This document shows positions 46,180 to 57,836 of a stretch of 64,000 nt of DNA, piece after piece. A program made the position numbers and the translations under genes. Position 1 is the first letter of the stretch. Each line of letters starts with the position of its first letter. This DNA comes from Prunus persica (Eukaryota; Streptophyta; Magnoliopsida; Rosales; Rosaceae), in the NCBI RefSeq assembly GCF_000346465.2, contig NC_034009.1:28927664-28991663 (forward strand), given 5' to 3'. The notes beneath the pieces are model-generated. The model saw only the letters and a list, made by a program, of their open reading frames with translations. It was not told the origin of the DNA and did not search any database.

Positions 46180-48117
46180 ATGGATTCCTCTGGAGAAGTA
46201 GCAATCATTCTTTCAAGCTCTGTGTGTCTGTTCCTCTTTTTAGTTCTCATCAAGATCTTTCACAAGCTATGGTGGAAACCAACAAGCATACAGAGGCTGA
46301 TGGCTTTGCAGGGCATCAAAGGCCCTGCTTACAGACTTGTCCATGGAAACACCAAAGAAATCTTCAACATGCAAAATGAAGCCATGGGCAAGCCCAAAGG
46401 TTTATCACATGACATATTTTCCAGAGTTCAACCTCATTTTCACTCCTGGACCAAGTTATATGGTAAAGAAACTCCTCATTGACTATGGTTTTTGAGTCTC
46501 TGTTCTGAAATAACTTTTGTCATCTTTTGCAACAGGGAAGAATTTTCTTCAATGGTATGGTCTTCGACCTCAATTGATCATCACGGAACCTGAGTTGTGC
46601 AAGGAGATACTGAATGACAAAGATAGAGCTTATCCGAAAAGCAAGCCCAAAAGCTTTGTGAAGCAGCTACTGGGAGATGGACTTGTGACAACAACCAACA
46701 TTGAAAAATGGGGAAAATTGAGAAAGGTGGCCAACTTTGCTTTCCATGGAGAGAGCTTAAAAGTAAGTTCTTACAGTTGTTTATGAATGGCAGAAAAATA
46801 AGAAAGGCATAAATTGAAAGTAAATTTGTTAATGGCATGATGGTAGAGTATGACTCCGGCAACGATAGCTAGTGCTGAGATTATGCTTGAAAGGTGGAAA
46901 AATCAAGATGGCAAAGAGATTGAGATGTTTGAAGAATTTCGGTTGCTCACCTCAGAAGTGATTTCCAGGACAGCATTTGGCAGCAGCTACTTAGAAGGGG
47001 AGAAGATTTTTGAGATGCTGATGAAGTTATCCTTCTTATCTTTCAAAAACATTTTGAAACTCAGGATTCCTGGTATCAGGTGAATTCTTTTTTCTTTTTC
47101 TTTTTTTCATTTTCCCCATCTGCTGCACATCAAAGAACTATTCCACAAACGAATTCTTGGATTATTAGTTTAGTTCTCATGTTTAGTCTTTCATTGAATA
47201 TTACAGTAAGTTTTATAAAACATGCGATGAGATCGAATCAGAGAATCTTGAGAAAGGAATATATAACTCCATAATAGAGATTGTTAAGAAAAGAGGAAAG
47301 AAGGCAATGGCTGGAGAAGAAGATGGCTTTGGGAGTGATTTTCTTGGATTACTTTTGAAGGCTCATCATGATGCCAATGACAACCAGAGGATTTCTGTAG
47401 ATGATTTAGTTGATGAGTGCAAGACATTTTACTTGGCCGGACAAGAAACTTCTAGTAGTTTGCTTGCTTGGACAGTCTTTCTTTTGGCAATCCATACGGA
47501 TTGGCAAGAGGAAGCAAGAAAGGAGGTCCTAGAAATATTTGGAAAACAAAATCCGAATACGGATGGCATTGCCAGACTAAAAACAGTAAGAAAGTCCAGT
47601 ACTCAATCAATCGCTTCTTCAAGTGGCATAAATGTTCTTCATTAACTATGAAATACTGATTTCTTTTCAAATATTCATTTTCATGCAGATGACTATGATC
47701 ATCAATGAGACTCTGAGGTTATATCCGCCTATTGTTGTCCTTGAGAGGGAAGCTGAAAGGGAAGTTAGGCTGGGAAACCTCATTATCCCTGCTACTGTTG
47801 AACTCGTCATTCCATGTTTAGCATTTCACCATGAGCCTGGATTCTGGGGACAAGACGTGCATCTTTTCAAACCGGAGAGATTCTCTGAAGGGGTTGCTAA
47901 AGCTACTAAGAATAACATAGCCACATTCTTACCATTTGGTATGGGACCACGAAATTGTGTGGGTTTGAACTTTGCAACCAATGAAGTAAAGATTGTTCTG
48001 TCAATGATTTTACAACGCTACTCTTTCACCCTCTCCCCGGCCTATGTCCACTCTCCCTTTCGGCTTCTTACAGTTCGCCCTCAACATGGACTTCAAATAA
48101 TGCTACACTCACTGTGA
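46180..48117 (+). CDS. CYP749A: Cytochrome P450, CYP749A-like (copy 3)
   Basis: Exons 46180-46462, 46536-46762, 46847-47079, 47207-47585 and 47689-48117 give 516 aa without lesions. The I-helix is AGQETS (325-330), with Ser in place of the second Thr. ExxR is E381-R384 and the heme loop FGMGPRNCVG has Cys464. It is the first gene of a duplicated two-gene unit; its twin is copy 5 exactly 6236 bp downstream. The 46-86 bp just upstream of its leader is the edge of the 8.6-kb transposon insertion, so its distal promoter differs from that of copy 5. Confidence 0.9.
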
Positions 48118-48893
48118 ACTGAAAGAACCAGAATTGCCCATAATCTTGGACTTGGTGTATGGATTAGCTAATGCCCTTGGACATGGTTAGCTTGTTATTT
48201 TAAAAGATTGTAATGTCTGCTGTGAAGTTTGTAAAAATTTAACCTCCTGTTCTGCTGCTTTGCTGCATGTTTCTGGTAGAATTTCCATTGATGAAATAAA
48301 ACGTTTTGGGAAGCCAAAGAGCATCTCTAACCCCAGGCAGCACATTAGCATGAACTGTACTAATGCATATACCCCAAAATATGAAAATAATAAGGTTCAT
48401 GGGAACCTACATATATACATTATTCTGATGGCTGATGTGTACAAAAATGAAAAAGTATAAGGGAGTTTTCTTCAAACTTGGGAAGAGCCAAAGAAATTGC
48501 ACATTGCACATGCCAAGAAAATAAGGGTACTTAGAAACGGACTACAGAGGTAATGAAGAGAGCAGTGATGGTTAAATTTGGTGGATTAACACCAAAGAAA
48601 TCTCCAACATGACAAAGGAATTGTTAAAGAGGGCGGCACAAAGTTTAGTATAGTCCAGTTAGTCACAAATTTTAATAATGTTGCAGCGTCATTGGTTGTT
48701 AGCAAAGCAAGCACATAATCCACAATGAAGCCATATAATATTGCAGGGTCATCTTGTTAGGGACAAAACTGGCATCTTCTTTGTGTCATAATCTTATACC
48801 ACATGCATCCCAATGAAGTAATAAATCCATACGTATCCCAATTGGAAATCAGTAGGTTCAGAGATACAGCCAAAGAGAAAAATAGCCAGGAAA
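48118..48893. other. Spacer between P450 copies 3 and 4, with an exon-1 relic
   Basis: No gene. AACACCAAAGAAATCTCCAA at about 48589, followed by CATGACAAAGGAA, matches the exon 1 NTKEISNM segment of the P450s, a relic of another copy. By eye the whole spacer looks identical to 54354-55129. Confidence 0.65.
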
Positions 48894-50614
48894 ATGAGTT
48901 GGTTCAGAGATCCAGTAATCACTCTTTCAAGATTTCTGCTTTTGTTCCTTCTCTTAGTTCTCATCAAGATCTTTCACAAACTATGGTGGACTCCGATTCG
49001 CATCCAGCATATGTTGGCTTTGCAGGGAATCAAGGGCCCTTCTTACAGACTTATCCACGGAAGCACCAAAGAAATCATGAGCATGAAAAAGGAAACAATG
49101 GGAAGGCCCATGAATTTATCACATGATATATTACCTGAAGTTCAACCTCATATTCATTCATGGACCAAGATATATGGTAATAATAAACTCTTACCTAACT
49201 TGGCTTTTAAATCTTAGTTCCGAGAAATAATCTGACTTTTTTTTTTCTCCAACAGGGAAGAATTTTCTGCAGTGGTATGGTTCTCAAGCTCAATTAGTTA
49301 TTGGGGAACCTGAATTGTGCAAAGAGATACTGAATAACAAACATAGAGCTTATTCAAAAAAGGGGGCCTCAAGCCTATGTAAAGAAACTATTAGGAGATG
49401 GCCTTGCATCAAGGGAAGGTGAAAAATGGGGAAAATTGCGAAAGCTGGCCAACCATGCCTTCCATGGAGATAGCTTAAAAGTAAGTTGTGCAGACTTACA
49501 GTTACTGCCAAGTCTTGCAAATTTTCAAACTGTATGATATGGCATTGTTGTTTGTTTTTACTGGAGTATTGATTCCAACAATGACAGCTAGTGTTGAGAC
49601 GATGTTAGTAAGGTGGAAAAAACATGAAGGCAAAGAGATTGAGGTGTTTGAAGAATTTAGATTGTTGACTTCAGAAGTGGTTTCCAGGACAGCATTTGGC
49701 AGCAGCTACTTAGAAGGGAAGAACCTTTTTGAGATGTTGATGAAGTTATACTTCTTGATATTCAAAAATTTGTTCAAATTCAGGTTTCCTGGCATCAGGT
49801 AACTTCATTTTGTTGAATTTCTCTATGACTTATCAATTTTAATGATGTTCTGTTCTCATTTCACATGTTCATATCTTTCATTCTATGTTGCAGTAAGCTT
49901 ATTAAAACCAAAGGATGAGGTCGAATCAAAGAAGCTAGAGAAAGGAATACGTGAGGGCATAATAGAGATTGTCAAGAAACGAGAAGAGAAGGCGATAATG
50001 ATTGGAGAAACAGACAGCTTTGGGAGTGATTTTCTTAAAGGCTCATCATGATTCCAATGAGAAGCAGAGGATTTCGGTGGATGATTTGGTTGACAAATGC
50101 AAGACATTTTATTTTGCTGGCTTGGGCTGTCTTTCTCCTGGCACTCCATACAGATTGGCAAGAGGAGGCAAGAAAGGGGATCCTGCAAATATTTGGCAAA
50201 CAAACTCCAAACTCTGATGGCCTTGCCAAACTAAAAACAGTAAGAATGTCACACAGTCAATTGCTTGTCCAAGTGACAAAAAAATGTTCAACTAATATGT
50301 ATAAAATCCGGATTTGTTCTCTATTTTTCCTTTTGATGCATGCAAATTGCAATGCAGATTGGTATGATCATCAATGAGTCTCTATGGTTGTATCCTCCTA
50401 TTGTTTCCATTGCAAGGAAAGTTGAAAGGGAAGTTAGACTAGGAAAGCTCATAGTTCCTGCTAATGTTGAAATATTCATCCCAAGTCTAGCAATTCACCA
50501 TGAGCCTCAACTCTGGGGAGAAGATGCGCACCTTTTCAAATGGGAGCGATTCTCTGAAGGGATTGCTAAAGCCACAAAGAACAAAATAGCTGCATTCTTA
50601 CCCTTTGGAATGGG
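48894..50614 (+). pseudogene. CYP749A-like P450 pseudogene (copy 4)
   Basis: Exon 1 (48894-49176) is intact. Lesions follow: a +1 frameshift in exon 2 at the poly-A/G run near 49362; the exon 3 acceptor changed from TAG to TGG plus one extra T (about 49563-49570); an 11-bp deletion in exon 4 (about 50035); a 26-bp deletion (about 50120) removing the AGQETT motif; ExxR changed to ESLW (about 50385); PERF changed to WERF (about 50540). The heme loop is cut after FGMGP at about 50614, where LINE sequence begins; the Cys-containing end is absent. It cannot encode a P450. Confidence 0.92.
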
Positions 50615-51826
50615 TCCAAAAGTTACTGGTTATTCAACTGATTTTGAGGGCTTATTGGAGGATTGTCAGATCTGGAAACCTACTTCTAATGGTTATTCTC
50701 TGTCAAGTCCGCTTACAGCTTGCATTTTTAGGGGGTAGATTGGCTAAATCCTTGGTAGAGAGTTCTATGGAAGCTTCGAATCCCTCCTAAATTCCAAATT
50801 TTCTTTTGGTTGGTTTTTCAAGAGAAAATTCTCTCCAATGAGCAGCGAATTCGAAGACATCTTACTGGAAATTGTGCCTGCGATTATTGTAAGTGGCCTA
50901 TTGAATCTACTTTGCATATCTTAAGAGATTGTTCTAGAGCTAGAAAGGTTTGGGATCTCTTTATGAATTCTACGCAAGCTTCGCCTTTTTTCCAAATTGA
51001 TTTTCATCCTTGGTTGTTAAACAATTTGTGCTCAAAGGCTCACTTTGTTCAGATTCCATGGAGAATTATGTTTGTTTTTATATGTTGGTATATTTGGAAA
51101 TGGAGAAATGACTTTATTTTTAAAGATGAAACTGATTTGCCTTTTAACCCAGAGATTTGATTTGTACTGCTGCAAAGGATTGGTTTCAGGCCATTATTAA
51201 TACTAATAGTGGAGCTAATAAGGTGCAAGTGTTGTTGGCTTGGGTCCCTCCTGAAATTGGTTTGGTCAAGTTAAATATAGATGGGTCTTGCAGGGGCAGT
51301 ACTGGTGCCATTGGTGCTGGAGGGGTCCTAAGAGATCATTTGGGTCAATGGATTGGTGGCTTTGCTGTCAATTTAGGTCAGGGAGAAGTGCTTGAAGCTG
51401 AGTTGTGGGGTCTGTTTTTTGGATTGAATTTGGCTATTGAGAAAAAATTACATGATATTGTTATTGAGATGGATTCTGATACTACTGTGCTTCTTATTTA
51501 GAGTAAGGTTTTGAATGATTGTCATCCTCATGCTGGGTTGGTCAGCAGCTGTAAAAGGCTAATGAATCTGTTTTGAAGGATCAAGCTTCAACATATCTAT
51601 AGAGAGAGGAATGATGTAGTTGATGGGTTAGCTACTTGGAGTCACAATCAGGACCTGGGCTGTTACTATTTTGAGGAGAGTCTTGCCTGGCTTGGTTGTT
51701 TATTGCTAAATGATTCTCTGGGAGCTGTTAAGGCTCGTCTGATTAGTAGTAATTAGTTGTTGTGTTGGTGTTTAGGGGTTTTCCCCCCTTTTCTTCATTA
51801 AAAAAAAAAAGAAAAAAAAAAGCAAA
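50615..51826 (+). mobile_element. 5'-truncated LINE (zf-RVT plus RNase H part)
   Basis: Frames give the zinc-binding RT-associated domain (KLRIPPKFQIFFW; CDYC, HILRDC about 20 residues later; RKVWDLF) at 50770-51160. RNase H follows (LVKLNIDGSCRGSTGAIGAG, EAELWGL, IEMDSD) at 51200-51500 and on to RNDVVDGLA. At least two stops interrupt it. It ends in an A-rich tail at about 51797-51826. The plant non-LTR gene order and poly-A end identify a LINE 3' end. Confidence 0.85.
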
Positions 51827-52415
51827 AGGCAGAGAATGATGAAACATTCAAAATACCAGAAAATACCCTTGGTTAATTCAAACATTAAGAATTGAAATTA
51901 TTAATTAAATGAGGATAATATGGTAAATTCACATTTTTTTTATATTTAAAAAATTAAAATTAAAAACAAAATCAGATAATAGGTCATACTTTTATGGAAC
52001 ATAACTATCCATATTTTATTTTATTAATTCTTAAATAAAAAAAACAAAAAAAAAACCAATTCGCATGTGCCAAGAAGCTAGTATGTATTATGGTAGTATT
52101 TTATAATTTATACATCGTTTTATTTTGCATAATTTTAGTATAAATTAATAATTTATAAGACTAAATAAAAAATAAATAAAAGAAATAGGCCTTACTTCCT
52201 CCTCTAGTGGTAGGCCCTGCCTACTGCCTAGCGATTTTTCTTTATATACAAGTTGTTGTCTTTTTAGATTGGGTCAAAATTGACAGTCGTATCTTATACT
52301 ACCCAATTTATTATTACAGTAACAGAGCAAGACAATTTAAATAGTCAACTGAGGGAGCTGAATATTGATCTGGTTCAGAAATCTAGCAAAAGAGAAAAAA
52401 TATACTAAAAAAAAA
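51827..52415. other. AT-rich spacer and upstream flank of P450 copy 5
   Basis: No gene. From about 52083 it resembles 37210-37488 and contains the undisturbed empty site of the 8.6-kb insertion at 52320-52322. From there to the ATG it matches the leader of copy 3. Confidence 0.7.
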
Positions 52416-54353
52416 ATGGATTCCTCTGGAGAAGTAGCAATCATTCTTTCAAGCTCTGTGTGTCTGTTCCTCTTTTTAGCTCTCATCAAGATCTTTCACA
52501 AGCTATGGTGGAAACCAACAAGCATACAGAGGCTGATGGCTTTGCAGGGCATCAAGGGCCCTGCTTACAGACTTGTCCATGGAAACACCAAAGAAATCTT
52601 CAACATGCAAAATGAAGCCATGGGCAAGCCCAGAGGTTTATCACATGACATATTTTCCAGAGTTCAACCTCATTTTCACTCCTGGACCAAGTTATATGGT
52701 AAAGAAACTCCTCATTGACTATGGTTTATGGGTCTTTGTTCTGAAATAACTTTGGTCGTCTTTTGCAACAGGGAAGAATTTTCTTCAATGGTATGGTCTT
52801 CGACCTCAATTGATCATCACGGAACCTGAGTTGTGCAAGGAGATACTGAATGACAAAGATAGAGCTTATACGAAAAGCAAGCCCAAAAGCTTTGTGAAGC
52901 AGCTACTGGGAGATGGACTCGTGACAACAACCAACATTGAAAAATGGGGAAAATTGAGAAAGGTGGCCAACTATGCTTTCCATGGAGAGAGCTTAAAAGT
53001 AAGTTCTTACAGTTGTTTATGAATGGCAGAAAAATAAGAAAGGCATAAATTGAAAGTAAATTTGTTAATGGCATGATGGTAGAGTATGACTCCGGCAACG
53101 ATAGCTAGTGCTGAGATTATGCTTGAAAGGTGGAAAAATCAAGATGGCAAAGAGATTGAGATGTTTGAAGAATTTCGGTTGCTCACCTCAGAAGTGATTT
53201 CCAGGACAGCATTTGGCAGCAGCTACTTAGAAGGGGAGAAGATTTTTGAGATGCTGATGAAGTTATCATTCTTATCTTTCAAAAACATTTTGAAACTCAG
53301 GATTCCTGGTATCAGGTGAATTCTTTTTTCTTTTTCTTTTTTTCATTTTCCCCATCTGCTGCACATCAAAGAACAATTCCACAAACGAATTCTTGGATTA
53401 TTAGTTTAGTTCTCATGTTTAGTCTTTCATTGAATATTACAGTAAGTTTTATAAAACATGCGATGAGATCGAATCAGAGAATCTTGAGAAAGGAGTATAT
53501 AACTCCATAATAGAGATTGTTAAGAAAAGAGAAAAGAAGGCAATGGCTGGAGAAGAAGATGGCTTTGGGAGTGATTTTCTTGGATTACTTTTGAAGGCTT
53601 ATCATGATGCCAATGACAACCAGAGGATTTCTGTAGATGATTTAGTTGATGAGTGCAAGACATTTTACTTTGGCGGACAAGAAACTTCTAATAGTTTGCT
53701 TGCTTGGACTGTCTTTCTTTTGGCAATCCATACGGATTGGCAAGAGGAAGCAAGAAAGGAGGTCCTAGAAATATTTGGAAAACAAAATCCGAATACGGAT
53801 GGCATTGCTAGACTAAAAACAGTAAGAAAGTCCAGTACTTATTCAATCGCTTCTTCAAGTGGCATAAATGTTCTTCATTAACTATGAAATACTGATTTCT
53901 TTTCAAATATTCATTTTCATGCAGATGACTATGATCATCAATGAGACTCTGAGGTTATATCCGCCTGTTGTTGCCCTTGAGAGGGAAGCTGAAAGGGAAG
54001 TTAGGCTGGGAAACCTCATTATCCCTGCTGCTGTTGAACTTGTCATTCCATGTTTAGCATTTCACCATGAGCCTGGATTCTGGGGACAAGACGTGCATCT
54101 TTTCAAACCGGAGAGATTCTCTGAAGGGGTTGCTAAAGCTACTAAGAATAACATAGCCACATTCTTACCATTTGGTATGGGACCACGAAATTGTGTGGGT
54201 TTGAACTTTGCAACCAATGAAGTAAAGATTGTTCTGTCAATGATTTTACAACGCTACTCTTTCACCCTCTCCCCGGCCTATGTCCACTCTCCCTTTCGGC
54301 TTCTTACAGTTCGCCCTCAACATGGACTTCAAATAATGCTACACTCACTGTGA
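52416..54353 (+). CDS. CYP749A: Cytochrome P450, CYP749A-like (copy 5, twin of copy 3)
   Basis: Exons 52416-52698, 52772-52998, 53083-53315, 53443-53821 and 53925-54353 each sit 6236 bp after those of copy 3; 516 aa, no lesions. The protein differs from copy 3 at roughly a dozen residues (for example P/T in AYPKSK, F/Y in ANFAF, L/F before the I-helix motif). Odd: the I-helix reads GGQETS, Gly for the usual Ala at 325. ExxR and the heme loop FGMGPRNCVG (Cys464) are intact. The ATG is placed by homology; an in-frame upstream ATG at 52365 lies in the leader. Confidence 0.9.
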
Positions 54354-55129
54354 ACTGAAAGAACCAGAATTGCCCATAATCTTGGACTTGGTGTATGGAT
54401 TAGCTAATGCCCTTGGACATGGTTAGCTTGTTATTTTAAAAGATTGTAATGTCTGCTGTGAAGTTTGTAAAAATTTAACCTCCTGTTCTGCTGCTTTGCT
54501 GCATGTTTCTGGTAGAATTTCCATTGATGAAATAAAACGTTTTGGGAAGCCAAAGAGCATCTCTAACCCCAGGCAGCACATTAGCATGAACTGTACTAAT
54601 GCATATACCCCAAAATATGAAAATAATAAGGTTCATGGGAACCTACATATATACATTATTCTGATGGCTGATGTGTACAAAAATGAAAAAGTATAAGGGA
54701 GTTTTCTTCAAACTTGGGAAGAGCCAAAGAAATTGCACATTGCACATGCCAAGAAAATAAGGGTACTTAGAAACGGACTACAGAGGTAATGAAGAGAGCA
54801 GTGATGGTTAAATTTGGTGGATTAACACCAAAGAAATCTCCAACATGACAAAGGAATTGTTAAAGAGGGCGGCACAAAGTTTAGTATAGTCCAGTTAGTC
54901 ACAAATTTTAATAATGTTGCAGCGTCATTGGTTGTTAGCAAAGCAAGCACATAATCCACAATGAAGCCATATAATATTGCAGGGTCATCTTGTTAGGGAC
55001 AAAACTGGCATCTTCTTTGTGTCATAATCTTATACCACATGCATCCCAATGAAGTAATAAATCCATACGTATCCCAATTGGAAATCAGTAGGTTCAGAGA
55101 TACAGCCAAAGAGAAAAATAGCCAGGAAA
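54354..55129. other. Spacer between P450 copies 5 and 6, with an exon-1 relic
   Basis: A copy of 48118-48893 at the same 6236-bp offset, including the P450 exon-1 relic at about 54825. No gene. Confidence 0.65.
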
Positions 55130-57058
55130 ATGAGTTGGTTCAGAGATCCAGTAATCACTCTTTCAAGATTTCTGCTTTTGTTCCTTCTCTTAGTTCTCAT
55201 CAAGATCTTTCACAAACTATGGTGGACTCCGATTCGCATCCAGCATATGTTGGCTTTGCAGGGAATCAAGGGCCCTTCTTACAGACTTATCCACGGAAGC
55301 ACCAAAGAAATCATGAGCATGAAAAAGGAAACAATGGGAAGGCCCATGAATTTATCACATGATATATTACCTGAAGTTCAACCTCATATTCATTCATGGA
55401 CCAAGATATATGGTAATAATAAACTCTTACCTAACTTGGCTTTTAAATCTTAGTTCCGAGAAATAATCTGACTTTTTTTTTTCTCCAACAGGGAAGAATT
55501 TTCTGCAGTGGTATGGTTCTCAAGCTCAATTAGTTATTGGGGAACCTGAATTGTGCAAAGAGATACTGAATAACAAACATAGAGCTTATTCAAAAAAGGG
55601 GGCCTCAAGCCTATGTAAAGAAACTATTAGGAGATGGCCTTGCATCAAGGGAAGGTGAAAAATGGGGAAAATTGCGAAAGCTGGCCAACCATGCCTTCCA
55701 TGGAGATAGCTTAAAAGTAAGTTGTGCAGACTTACAGTTACTGCCAAGTCTTGCAAATTTTCAAACTGTATGATATGGCATTGTTGTTTGTTTTTACTGG
55801 AGTATTGATTCCAACAATGACAGCTAGTGTTGAGACGATGTTAGTAAGGTGGAAAAAACATGAAGGCAAAGAGATTGAGGTGTTTGAAGAATTTAGATTG
55901 TTGACTTCAGAAGTGGTTTCCAGGACAGCATTTGGCAGCAGCTACTTAGAAGGGAAGAACCTTTTTGAGATGTTGATGAAGTTATACTTCTTGATATTCA
56001 AAAATTTGTTCAAATTCAGGTTTCCTGGCATCAGGTAACTTCATTTTGTTGAATTTCTCTATGACTTATCAATTTTAATGATGTTCTGTTCTCACTTCAC
56101 ATGTTCATATCGTTCATTCTATGTTGCAGTAAGCTTATTAAAACCAATGATGAGGTCGAATCAAAGAGGCTAGAGAAAGGAATACGTGAGGGCATAATAG
56201 AGATTGTCAAGAAACGAGAAGAGAAGGCGATAATGATTGGAGAAACAGACAGCTTTGGGAGTGATTTTCTTGGATTACTTTTAAAGGCTCATCATGATTC
56301 CAATGAGAAGAAGAGGATTTCGGTGGATGATTTGATTGACGAATGCAAGACATTTTATTTTGCTGGCCAAGAAACCACTAATACTTTGCTGGCTTGGACT
56401 GTCTTTCTCCTGGCACTCCATACAGATTGGCAAGAGGAAGCAAGAAAGGAAATCCTGCAAATATTTGGCAAACAAACTCCAAACTCTGATGGCCTTGCCA
56501 AACTAAAAACAGTAAGAATGTCACACAGTCAATTGTTTGTCCAAGTGACAAAAAAAAGTTCAACTAATATGTATAAAATCCTGATTTGTTCTCTATTTTT
56601 CCTTTTGATGCATGCAAATTGCAATGCAGATGAGTATGATCATCAATGAGTCTCTAAGGTTGTATCCTCCTATTGTTTCCATTGCAAGGAAAGTTGAAAG
56701 GGAAGTTAGACTAGGAAAGCTCATAGTTCCTGCTAATGTTGAAATATTCATCCCAAGTCTAGCAATTCACCATGAGCCTCAACTCTGGGGAGAAGACGTG
56801 CACCTTTTCAAACCGGAGCGATTCTCCGAAGGGATTGCTAAAGCCACAGAGAAGAGAATAGCTGCATTCTTACCCTTTGGAATGGGACCTCGAAATTGCG
56901 TTGGGTTGGACTATGCAACCACTGAAGCAAAGATTGTTTTGTCAATGATTCTACAACGCTACTCCTTCACCCTTTCCCCTGCTTATGTCCACTCTCCTTT
57001 GCAGTACATTACAGTTCGCCCACAACACGGAGCTCAAGTAATTCTACACTCACTGTGA
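55130..57058 (+). pseudogene. CYP749A-like P450 pseudogene (copy 6, twin of copy 4)
   Basis: It has the same exon 2 frameshift (about 55598) and the same damaged exon 3 acceptor with extra T (about 55799-55806) as copy 4. Exons 4 (about 56130-56508) and 5 (56630-57058) are complete, with AGQETT, ExxR (ESLR), PERF and FGMGPRNCVG. The exon structure otherwise matches the family. As read, translation stops soon after the exon 2 frameshift. A functional product would need an unusual rescue, so I call a pseudogene with an intact 3' half. Confidence 0.85.
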
Positions 57059-57101
57059 CTTGTGTGTGACCGATATAAACCGACCATGAAACAAAATGGG
57101 C

Positions 57102-57206
57102 AAGAGTTTTGTAGCTTAAGTGGTTAAGAGTATTTGTTCATGCATCCGAGGTCCTATATTTGATTCTCCCTTCCTCAATATCACTTATATAAAAAATAAA
57201 AAAAAG
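57102..57206 (+). mobile_element. tRNA-derived SINE 3' of P450 copy 6
   Basis: The A box TAGCTTAAGTGGTTAAGAG is good; the B box region GTCCTATATTTGATTCTCCC is decayed. It ends CAATATCACTTATAT plus an A-rich tail. Same family as 13621-13720. It begins about 45 bp after the stop codon of copy 6. Confidence 0.65.
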
Positions 57207-57836
57207 TATAACACAATGGTAGGTCTTAATTAATACAATGAAAGAGAGTTTAATAGCATCTTTGATAGCGACTATATTTGATTTCTATTTAACGTTGCTA
57301 TCAATCACACATCTACATTTCTTGTGTGGTCACGCTTTCCACCTAAAGTGTGCAATAATTACGCAAGTTTCAACAACCAAGTGTTTAATAAACCTTAGTC
57401 AACACAGAAGGTAGCTATCAGAGCTGCTGTCCTGTCCCACTATTTATTATGATTCTCCTAACATGGATACATTCGTACTCGTACGTGAGCTGAGATTCCA
57501 ATATATCTATATATATATATATATATACGTCATGTTTTTAATGCGCCGACAATGCTAGCTTTAGGTTTTTCAACAAGTCACCGTGATCAATGACGCCATA
57601 TGATATGTATAAACATATATACAATATTCCCTGCCTTTCATTGTCTATTAGAAGCTAAGAGACGCATTTTTGAGGTCAACGATGGCAACGTGTTTCCAAA
57701 GTAATATTTATTATCAACATAGAGCAAGAGACTTGTTAAGAGCTAGAAGCTTGTTAAAGAACACAAGAAGAAGAAAACTAAGAAACAGAGGAGAGCTACA
57801 GCCAAGGAGGAGATCAAGAGAGAACAATTAGAAAAA
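57207..57836. other. Upstream region of P450 copy 7
   Basis: No gene. An (AT)n run lies at about 57505-57527. The purine-rich leader just before the ATG resembles those of other copies. Confidence 0.45.

Noticed and set aside
50340..50738. 132-codon ORF continuing P450 copy 4 into new sequence
   Set aside because: It is a chance fusion of the cut P450 exon 5 with LINE sequence and lacks the heme cysteine.
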